A stretch of DNA of 64,000 bases from Pseudanabaena sp. FACHB-2040 (GTDB taxonomy: Bacteria; Cyanobacteriota; Cyanobacteriia; Phormidesmidales; Phormidesmidaceae), in assembly GCF_014696715.1 (NCBI RefSeq), contig NZ_JACJQO010000017.1, positions 124,001 through 188,000 of the forward strand, in the 5' to 3' direction. A program made the position numbers and the translations under genes. The notes beneath the pieces are model-generated. The model saw nothing but the letters and a program-made list of their open reading frames with translations, was not told where the DNA came from and searched no databases. Positions 44,451-50,423 of this stretch are shown here, piece after piece. The number at the start of each line of letters is the position of its first letter. Position 1 is the first letter of the stretch.

Positions 44451-45005
44451 ATGGCGCTTAATCCTACAGAATTTATGGATTGCATGACCCGCAGAATGGT
44501 TTTTTCTGATGCAGATAAAGCCAGTCTCAATACCAATGCTGATTGGGGCCTGAGCATCGCTTCAGATATGGCCGACGTTTTCTACGGATACATGGGTAAG
44601 GATGAGGAAATGAGCGCCATTCTCAATGAGAGCGAAGGGCGCATTCATCGTCTCCGCGAAACCTTTGTGCAGTGGTTCTATGAGATGTTTACGGGCATGG
44701 ACAGCTGGGGCGAAGCCTACGCTGACCGTCGCTGGCGGATCGGTCTGATTCACGTCAGGATTGGCATTGGCCCGCAGCACGTCGTTCCAGCCATGGCAAT
44801 TGTGGTGCGTGAAGCTGGACTGCGGGTAACCCAAGAAGGCAAATCCGAAGAACTCAGAGATGCGCTGGCTCGGGTCTGCATGATTGACCTGGCGTTTATC
44901 GAGCAGGCTTATCTTGAAGTCACTTCAGCTGCAGTGTTAAAAGAAACCGGCTGGTCTGAGCGGCTATTTAGACGCATGATCACCACTGGCGCAGCCGCCA
45001 TGTAG
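44451..45005 (+). CDS. Stand-alone protoglobin
   Basis: A 184-residue protein with the protoglobin / globin-coupled-sensor fold and no output domain. After a helical N-terminus (MALNPTEFMDCMTRRMVFSD) come FYGYMGKDEEM and FVQWFYEMFTGMD. The proximal haem His is probably in RWRIGLIHVRIGIGPQHVVP near residue 104, matching the family pattern of IGxxHxRIGI. The family binds haem and senses O2, NO or CO. The ATG at 44451 begins the domain cleanly. It is the first gene of a module with a roadblock protein, GTPase and DUF4388 protein, separated from the roadblock gene by two strong hairpins. Gas sensing here is inferred. Confidence 0.82.
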   Translation: MALNPTEFMDCMTRRMVFSDADKASLNTNADWGLSIASDMADVFYGYMGKDEEMSAILNESEGRIHRLRETFVQWFYEMFTGMDSWGEAYADRRWRIGLIHVRIGIGPQHVVPAMAIVVREAGLRVTQEGKSEELRDALARVCMIDLAFIEQAYLEVTSAAVLKETGWSERLFRRMITTGAAAM

Positions 45006-45090
45006 GTAAACGCTAGCCTACCTTCAAGCGTTTACTTTTGATCAAAAAACGACTGGTAAGTTCGGTCGCTGTTAGTCATCAACTTACCAG
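45006..45090 (+). terminator. Two perfect hairpins between protoglobin and roadblock genes
   Basis: GTAAACGCT (45006-45014) pairs with AGCGTTTAC (45027-45035) and is followed by TTTT. Then CTGGTAAGTT (45053-45062) pairs perfectly with AACTTACCAG (45081-45090). The first looks like a partial terminator or attenuator and begins right at the protoglobin stop. The second has no T run and may stabilise the downstream mRNA. They could set different levels of globin and downstream proteins. Confidence 0.65.
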
Positions 45091-45146
45091 ACTGATATTT
45101 GCTTCTCCTCTTCTCAACTTTTCACCTTCTTTGGACGATTTCTACC

Positions 45147-45518
45147 ATGTCTATCAACCTAGAAAAGCTCAGCTCTATTCTGCAGAACTTTGTCTCTAGC
45201 ACTAATGATGTTCAAGGCGCTGCTCTGGTAACTCCCGATGGCTTGCCGCTGGCAGCAACCTTGCCTGGCGGTATGGATGAAGAGCGGGTATCGGCTATGT
45301 CAGCCGCTATGCTCTCACTGGGCGAGCGAATTGGCAGTGAGCTGGCTCGCGGCATGATCGATCGAATTTATGTAGAAGGCAATACGGGCTACGGCATTTT
45401 GACCAGCTGTGGCGAAGATGCCGTCTTCCTAGTGCTGGCGAATCAAGCAGCTAAGCAAGGTCTGCTAATGCTGGAGATCAAACGGGCAGTCGCTGAACTC
45501 AAGCTGCTGTTGGTATAG
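45147..45518 (+). CDS. Roadblock/LC7-domain protein (MglB-like)
   Basis: A 123-residue protein filled by one roadblock/LC7 domain: SINLEKLSSILQNFVSSTND near the start, ALVTPDGLPLAATLPG, then MSAAMLSLGERIGSELARG and a final ALAN-like strand with LLMLEIKRAVAELKLLL. MglB-type roadblock dimers bind and activate partner Ras-like GTPases; the GTPase is the next gene, 78 bp away. The ATG at 45147 opens the domain, whereas the longer frame from 45099 adds a hydrophobic leader unlike the family. Confidence 0.87.
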   Translation: MSINLEKLSSILQNFVSSTNDVQGAALVTPDGLPLAATLPGGMDEERVSAMSAAMLSLGERIGSELARGMIDRIYVEGNTGYGILTSCGEDAVFLVLANQAAKQGLLMLEIKRAVAELKLLLV

Positions 45519-45596
45519 GGTTAACCGGGGGAGAGGTGGTCTGCCTGTCCCCTTAGTTGCAGTTCTTCAGCTAACTTCTTTTGCCCGTGAAATCGA

Positions 45597-46145
45597 ATGG
45601 AAATAATGCGCTTGGTCGTCACCGGACCTGTGGGGGCAGGGAAATCTACCTTCATCCGAGCGGTGAGTGAAATTGAAGTTGTCGATACCGACCGTCGGGC
45701 AACGGACGAAACGGCGCAGCTTAAGCACAAAACAACTGTTGCTTTTGATTTTGGTCGGCTGCAGTTTGGTCCCGCGATGGCGCTGCACCTCTATGGCACT
45801 CCCGGCCAGGATCGCTTTGACTTCATGTGGGATATTTTGATTCGCAAAGCCCACGCCTACATTGTGCTGGTAGCAGCTCACCGTCCCCACGAATTTCGGT
45901 ATGCTCGTCGTCTGCTCAGCTTTATGCAGCAGCGATCGCAAGCTCCCCTGATCATCGGTCTGACCCACCACGATCTTCCCGATGCCTGGTCGACAGACAA
46001 CGTACTTCTAGCCCTGGGCTATGTGCAGGGCAAGCAGCCTCCCCCCATCGTGATTGTGAATGCCAATGACCGGCAGTCGGTAGCCCAGGCGGTAGTGCTA
46101 CTCGTGAAGCACTACATGGATCAGCAGCAGCCTTGCAAGGTTTAA
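45597..46145 (+). CDS. Small Ras-like GTP-binding protein (MglA/conservon type)
   Basis: A 182-residue P-loop protein. G1 is VTGPVGAGKSTFIRA, G2 is probably the Thr in HKTTVAFDFG, and G3 is LYGTPGQDRFDFMWD. The G4 position reads GLTHHDLPDAW instead of NKXD, so the Asn-Lys that gives guanine specificity is replaced; only the Asp is kept. The same change is common in bacterial proteins of this branch. It sits between a roadblock gene and a DUF4388 gene, 22 bp before the latter. Probably a switch driven by its neighbours. GTP use needs testing. Confidence 0.87.
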   Translation: MEIMRLVVTGPVGAGKSTFIRAVSEIEVVDTDRRATDETAQLKHKTTVAFDFGRLQFGPAMALHLYGTPGQDRFDFMWDILIRKAHAYIVLVAAHRPHEFRYARRLLSFMQQRSQAPLIIGLTHHDLPDAWSTDNVLLALGYVQGKQPPPIVIVNANDRQSVAQAVVLLVKHYMDQQQPCKV

Positions 46146-46167
46146 ACTCACTCTCTACCCTTGACCT

Positions 46168-47022
46168 ATGGCTATTACAGGACACCTCGCAGAATTTTCC
46201 CTGGCTGAGATTTTTCAATTCTTAGAGCAGGGCCACAAGTCCGGTCTATTAACAGTTACCCCTCTGCCCGAGCCCGTAGGGGCAGATGCGCCTCGCACCT
46301 ATTACATCTGGCTTCATCAAGGACGAATTGTGGGAGCCGCCAATCGCTCTGACCAGCGCGGCCTAATGACGCTGATCAGCCAGCGGGGTTGGCTAGGCGA
46401 TCGAGCCGCTACCCGGTTGGCTCAAAGCTGCAGCCTCTCAGCTCCCATCGGGCTGTGCTTTAAGTCACAGGGCTGGCTGCAGGCAGATCAGCTCAAGCTG
46501 TTGTTTTATGTTCAGGTCATGCAGCAGGTCTGTGCCCTCTTTACCCATGAAGACGGCTGGTTTCATTTTGACAGTGGCAGCCAGGCTCCCGCCATGGAGT
46601 TAACTGGGCTGAGCGCCCCTGCTGTAGAAGTCACTCTGTCAGGCTTACGCGCCTTAAAAAACTGGGCTTCCCTAGAAGACAAACTGCCCGATCCGGCTTC
46701 TTGTCTCGTCGCAGCTATCGAAGGCAAACCCTCCCTCAAGCTCAATCAAATTGAGTGGCAGGTGTGGGAGTTTACTGACGGCAAAACACCGCTCAAGGTG
46801 ATTGCACAGCATTTACAGCAGCCCATCGACAAAATTCAAAAGGTTGCATTCCGCCTGAGCTTGGTCAATCTGGTCGAAGAAGTGCCGATGGTTGCTATGC
46901 CCCCTGCGGCAGAACCTCAAACGGTACCCCAGGCCGAACCTGCCGCAGAAGCTGAGCCCTCCAACAACTTGAGCCAGTCTTTTCTGCAAAACCTGCTCAG
47001 TTTCTTGACAGGCCAGTCTTAA
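46168..47022 (+). CDS. DUF4388 (PATAN)-domain protein
   Basis: A 284-residue protein. The N-terminal DUF4388 domain shows its usual opening: ITGHLAEFSLAEIFQFLEQGHKSGLLTV, then YYIWLHQGRIVGAAN. A second part near residues 195-245 looks like a small winged-helix (WQVWEFTDGKTPLKVIAQHL, KVAFRLSLVNLVEEV). The last 45 residues are Pro/Ala/Glu-rich with a C-terminal helix. PATAN/DUF4388 domains occur with two-component and GTPase systems in cyanobacteria and deltaproteobacteria and act as adaptor or effector. Fourth gene of the globin-GTPase module. Confidence 0.85.
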   Translation: MAITGHLAEFSLAEIFQFLEQGHKSGLLTVTPLPEPVGADAPRTYYIWLHQGRIVGAANRSDQRGLMTLISQRGWLGDRAATRLAQSCSLSAPIGLCFKSQGWLQADQLKLLFYVQVMQQVCALFTHEDGWFHFDSGSQAPAMELTGLSAPAVEVTLSGLRALKNWASLEDKLPDPASCLVAAIEGKPSLKLNQIEWQVWEFTDGKTPLKVIAQHLQQPIDKIQKVAFRLSLVNLVEEVPMVAMPPAAEPQTVPQAEPAAEAEPSNNLSQSFLQNLLSFLTGQS

Positions 47023-47034
47023 GGACAAGAAAAT

Positions 47035-47232
47035 ATGGCGATTCTTCAAGCTTTTCTGCAAATTCTGCAAGTTCTGGAGTGGAGCGCTTCCTTCGACGGT
47101 AAATGGCTAGCTGGAGTGGGCCTGTACTTGCTGTGGTGGCAGGTCAGTGGAGCCAGCCCCATCCTGGCCAGCTACAGCCTGATCGCCCTGGGGCTGATCC
47201 TCTGGTTTTGTCAGCAAGAGTCGGAGTATTAG
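47035..47232 (+). CDS. Tiny hydrophobic protein at the end of the globin-GTPase module
   Basis: A 65-residue protein, 12 bp after the DUF4388 stop and preceded by AAGGA at suitable spacing. It is largely hydrophobic (LAGVGLYLLWWQVSG; SYSLIALGLILWFC), consistent with two short membrane segments. I do not recognise the family. Spacing and strand suggest translation with the module; it could be a membrane anchor for the system. Confidence 0.6.
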   Translation: MAILQAFLQILQVLEWSASFDGKWLAGVGLYLLWWQVSGASPILASYSLIALGLILWFCQQESEY

Positions 47233-47327
47233 GGAGTAGCCCTGCTCCAAGAAACCGGAAGACGAGACGACAACTCCTAACTTGCAGTAGAGTAAGGGGC
47301 GTACTTCATCGGCATCGCCCTATCGCT

Positions 47328-47483
47328 ATGGAATGGACTGCTGAAGCTGAAGCCCGATTGAAAGAAATTCCGTTTTTTGTCAGACCAGCGGCCCGCAAAA
47401 AGATTGAGAAGCTGGCCCAAGAGATGGGGGCAGCGCAGATTACGGTCGAGGTCTATGAACAGGCCAAGCAAAAGTTTGGGTAG
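47328..47483 (+). CDS. PCP_red-domain small protein (ChlB C-terminal-like)
   Basis: A 51-residue protein matching the PCP_red domain found at the C-terminus of ChlB/BchB: WTAEAEARLKEIPFFVRPAA, RKKIEKLAQEMG and ITVEVYEQAK. As a stand-alone protein its role is unknown; in ChlB the segment contributes to protochlorophyllide binding. The longer frame from 47103 is mostly the shadow of the preceding gene; ATG 47328 begins the domain. Complete for this short family. Confidence 0.8.
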   Translation: MEWTAEAEARLKEIPFFVRPAARKKIEKLAQEMGAAQITVEVYEQAKQKFG

Positions 47484-47502
47484 ATCGAGACTGGGCCAGA
47501 AG

Positions 47503-47625
47503 GAAGACAGCGGGCAGGAGGTTCGAGGTGCCGCACTTATTTTTCCAGATGTGAAAGTCCACGTTCAGACCACTAACCGCTATTACTACCCGGATGTGAT
47601 GGTGACCTGTGATGAGCGGGATTAG
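47503..47625 (+). pseudogene. Uma2-family fragment
   Basis: The reading VRGAALIFPDVKVHVQTTNR then YYYPDVMVTCDERD and a stop matches the core strand of Uma2 nucleases (cf. YRPDVIVLDKRE in the intact Uma2 at 63358). The N-terminal half and the following EVxS catalytic strand are absent. It is a remnant with no start of its own, directly after the PCP_red gene. Confidence 0.75.
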
Positions 47626-47720
47626 GCGTTTGCACTGCACTCCAAAGGTGTCGCGTTTCGCTGCGCTTAACGCCAACCCAAAAGAGGCTGAAAGAATTTA
47701 ATTTAGAACCAGCGCAGCTT

Positions 47721-48254
47721 TTAGCGGGCAGAGGCAATTAGAGACTCCAGACGTGCTTTGGCAACCGCTTCGTTGGCAGCGATATCGGGGTGGCTGATAT
47801 CGGTAGACTGAGCGCCACTGCCAGACTGGGCCGAGCCTACGTTCATCAGTCGTAGTCGGTTGGAGAGGCAAAAGGCTAGCCCTCGGTAGAAACGCTTGCC
47901 AAAGGCCAAGTCAGTGTCGGCCCGCTCTAGCAGCTGTTCTTGGGAAACTGATAAGACAATAATGTCGGTCTCAGCAATAACAGTTGCCGACGGTGGGCGA
48001 TTATCGACAAAAGACATCTCACCAATGACTTCGCCTGTGGCCAAGTGCGCTACGGTGCGTTGCTGATCGGGGGGACCTAGGGTGCCAGTTTTAACCTCTA
48101 GCGTACCGTCAAGCAAGAGATAGAGAGCTGTGATCGGCTGCCCTTCCTGGATCAGCACACCGCCCGCCGAAATGCTGACTCGTTCACCGCTATGCCGCAG
48201 CCAATCAACATCTTCGTCAGACAGTTCTCCAAGTAGCAATAGGGAATTTCTCAT
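47721..48254 (-). CDS. Cyclic-nucleotide-binding-domain protein lacking the phosphate Arg
   Basis: A 177-residue protein. A CRP-like cNMP-binding beta roll spans residues 15-120 (GGVLIQEGQPITALYLLLDGTLEV; GEVIGEMSFVDNRPPSATV). The phosphate-binding cassette keeps the Glu (GEM) but has Pro where canonical domains have the Arg that holds the cyclic phosphate (usual PR-S/A-A becomes PPSA). It may therefore not bind cAMP or may bind another ligand. No HTH domain follows; the C-terminus is helical and polar. Confidence 0.8.
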   Translation of the reverse strand: MRNSLLLLGELSDEDVDWLRHSGERVSISAGGVLIQEGQPITALYLLLDGTLEVKTGTLGPPDQQRTVAHLATGEVIGEMSFVDNRPPSATVIAETDIIVLSVSQEQLLERADTDLAFGKRFYRGLAFCLSNRLRLMNVGSAQSGSGAQSTDISHPDIAANEAVAKARLESLIASAR

Positions 48255-48384
48255 AGCCCTTTTCAGTCATAGTTTTACGGAGTGGTAGATGCCGCCAAGC
48301 CTGACTGATTGTAACGAAATCTTATACCAGCACACGATTCTTGGGCTGATTGGCTGGTATTGCTTGCAGAAAGGTGAATTTTTC

Positions 48385-49173
48385 TTAAAGTAGCAGCGCG
48401 ATCGCAGTAAAGGCTAGATGAGTGCTGACATGAGCCGTCATCGCAGCCTCCAAACTGTGCTTCCAGTAGAGCCAACCAAAAACCAGACCGCCCAGACCAT
48501 TCAAAATTAGGGTTCTAAACAGCAGCCAGGGGGTTAGGGGAAGCTGAGCCAAGACAAAGGGCAGGTGCGCCAGACCAAAGAGTAGGGCCGTCAGCACAAT
48601 CGCACCCCACACCAAGCCACTGCCCACCTCCCTGCGCCGCCGAAACAGCCGCCAGCCCAACCAGAGCAGCAGCGTCATCAGCCCCCAGCGCATCAGTAGT
48701 TCTTCGGTAATGCCGCCATAAAGCACCGCGCTCAGGGTCGTTCCCCAGCTGCGGTTGGCCGTAATCGCAAGCGCCTGCCCCGCTGCCCCCAGCCGCGGCA
48801 AAATCAGCGCATCCGACAGCACTGCGATCGCAGCAAAAAGCACCCCGCCTCCTACTGCCACAGGCAGCTCGTTGCGCAGCGGAGCCAACGCTTTTAGGCC
48901 CTGCGTTGCAGCATTCGCTAGGTAAGAGCGAAAACTCAGGTTAGGCGCTAGCTTGAGGCCCACGGCAGTTGCGATCGCAAGTAGCACCGTCGGCTGAATC
49001 AACGAGAGAATCACCAAACCTCCAGGAGAAAATTCGGTTTGATCCTGCGGAATGAGCTGCTGAAGTTGCGGCAACAAAATGAACGGCAGCGCCAAAATAC
49101 CTAAAAAACCCAGACCAAACAACAGCCAAAATGGCCTCAAGAACTGTCCCTGAAGAGGCGATGTCTCTGTCAT
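48385..49173 (-). CDS. CPBP-family intramembrane metalloprotease
   Basis: A 262-residue multi-pass membrane protein. The catalytic motifs are ITEELLMRWG (EEXXXR) near residue 150, FGLAHLPF (FXXXH) near 201, and HVSTHLAFTAIALLL (HXXXN-like, with His replacing the last residue) at the end. These form the CAAX-processing/bacteriocin-immunity (Abi) fold. Physiological substrates of cyanobacterial members are unknown. About eight hydrophobic segments. It lies 113 bp downstream of the RluA-family gene on the same strand; the gap is G-rich. Confidence 0.85.
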   Translation of the reverse strand: MTETSPLQGQFLRPFWLLFGLGFLGILALPFILLPQLQQLIPQDQTEFSPGGLVILSLIQPTVLLAIATAVGLKLAPNLSFRSYLANAATQGLKALAPLRNELPVAVGGGVLFAAIAVLSDALILPRLGAAGQALAITANRSWGTTLSAVLYGGITEELLMRWGLMTLLLWLGWRLFRRRREVGSGLVWGAIVLTALLFGLAHLPFVLAQLPLTPWLLFRTLILNGLGGLVFGWLYWKHSLEAAMTAHVSTHLAFTAIALLL

Positions 49174-49227
49174 AAACCGGCTGCAACAGTGAGAGGGGCG
49201 TTAGATCTATCCTACAGTGCCCGGAAT

Positions 49228-49282
49228 GGGGCGCGGGATCGGGGTGGGGAGGATGGGGGAGGGAGGGAGGATGGGGGAGACT
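49228..49282 (+). repeat. G-run low-complexity repeat, possible G-quadruplex
   Basis: The plus strand has many runs of three to five G residues (GGGG, GGGG, GGATGGGGG, GGGAGGGAGG, ATGGGGGAG) in about 55 bp. Runs this close could fold into a G-quadruplex. It lies between the RluA-family stop and the CPBP start, both on the opposite strand, so the mRNA there would be C-rich. Confidence 0.65.
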
Positions 49283-49286
49283 GGCC

Positions 49287-50219
49287 TCACTCGCGCAACT
49301 CTATGGGAGGCGGGCAGCAAAAATCTAGCTGCTCTTCTGTACGGGGATGGGGAAACTTGAGTCGGTAGGCGTGGAGCCAATAGCCGCAGTCGCCGGGGAC
49401 TGGCAGCTTTTCCTGCGGATTAGCGGGGGTGGGTCGGGGGAGGCCGCCTGGGGTATAGAGGGGATCGCCTAGCAGTGGGTAGCCTGCGGCTGCCAGGTGA
49501 ATGCGAATCTGGTGGGGGCGTCCGGTGCGGATGGTGACTTCTAGTAGGGTATTGCTGGGGCTGCGCCGGAGAATGAGTCCTTCGCTGTGGGCGGGCAGGC
49601 CGTTGGGAGTGGCTCCGTACACATAGCCCAGAACGGGGTGGGGCACTTTGCCGATGGGCGTGGTCAGGGTGAAGCGATCGGGCAGGTTGCAGGGGCCAAT
49701 CAGCGCTCGGTAGGTTTTGCGAATGGCGGCAGGGCCGGACTGGCTAGTAGACTCGCGCATCTGGCGGCTGAGCTGGGATTTGGCTAGATGCGATCGCGCC
49801 AGCAGCAGCAGCCCCGAGGTGCCCCGGCCCAAGCGGTGAATCGGTACTGGCGTGTCTTGGGGATAGCGGTGCTGTACCTGCCGCAACAGCGTGTGCTCTA
49901 AAAAGCCGCCCCCCGGCAGCACCGGCAGCCCTGAGGGCTTGGCCACCAGCAATAAATCTGTGTCTTCATAGAGCACCTCAAAGGCCAGGGGTACTGCTGG
50001 CTCTTCCCAAGGCGGACGGCAATAGGTGAGCTGCTGTCCCAGGTGTAGGGGCGTGTCTGGGGCAGCAGGCTGGCCGTTGAGCAGTACCTGGCCCGCAGCA
50101 ATGCGTGCCTGCCAGTCCTCGCGGCTAGAGTGGCGGTAGCGGCTGGCATAGTACTCCAGCAGGGTCAGCCCCTCAGCAGATTTTTTCACCTGTTCCTGAT
50201 AGGTCCAGCCCTGATTCAT
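49287..50219 (-). CDS. RluA-family RNA pseudouridine synthase
   Basis: A 310-residue pseudouridine synthase. An S4-like N-terminal segment (about 15-75: SREDWQARIAAGQVLLNGQP) precedes the catalytic domain. The catalytic Asp of the RluA type should lie in the PIHRLGRGTSGLLLLARS segment near residue 130; here it reads HRLGRGTSGL, with Gly where HRLDRxTSG normally has Asp. That is a striking substitution of the key residue. The C-terminal GRPHQIRIHLAAAGYPLLGDPLY motif is intact. I call the family firmly but activity is uncertain. Minus-strand gene upstream of the CPBP gene. Confidence 0.87.
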   Translation of the reverse strand: MNQGWTYQEQVKKSAEGLTLLEYYASRYRHSSREDWQARIAAGQVLLNGQPAAPDTPLHLGQQLTYCRPPWEEPAVPLAFEVLYEDTDLLLVAKPSGLPVLPGGGFLEHTLLRQVQHRYPQDTPVPIHRLGRGTSGLLLLARSHLAKSQLSRQMRESTSQSGPAAIRKTYRALIGPCNLPDRFTLTTPIGKVPHPVLGYVYGATPNGLPAHSEGLILRRSPSNTLLEVTIRTGRPHQIRIHLAAAGYPLLGDPLYTPGGLPRPTPANPQEKLPVPGDCGYWLHAYRLKFPHPRTEEQLDFCCPPPIELRE

Positions 50220-50246
50220 GTGCAGTAAGCGGCAGCGATCAACGGG

Positions 50247-50327
50247 TCAAAGCGACTTTTGGCGTTGCTGTCTGACTTTGGCTCCAGCGATATAGCGCTG
50301 CATCTTCTGAGGCGGCAGATTGAGCAT
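50247..50327 (-). CDS. Possible 26-residue peptide or gene remnant
   Basis: A short frame from ATG 50327 reads MLNLPPQKMQRYIAGAKVRQ then QRQKSL and stop. It is basic and helical, resembling the N-terminal segment of some cyanobacterial nucleotidyltransferase-type proteins. It lies between the cyclase (stop at 50424) and the RluA-family gene, all on the minus strand. Too short to judge; it may be a remnant. The rest of 50328-50423 shows nothing else. Confidence 0.25.
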   Translation of the reverse strand: MLNLPPQKMQRYIAGAKVRQQRQKSL

Positions 50328-50423
50328 GGTTGGCCTGGGATCTTGCCTAGGAAGGTTATCTGTCTTTTCTAGCTTAAATCCTGACTCTACAGACCCGACT
50401 ACAGTGCGGAGCTAGGGAAAAGG

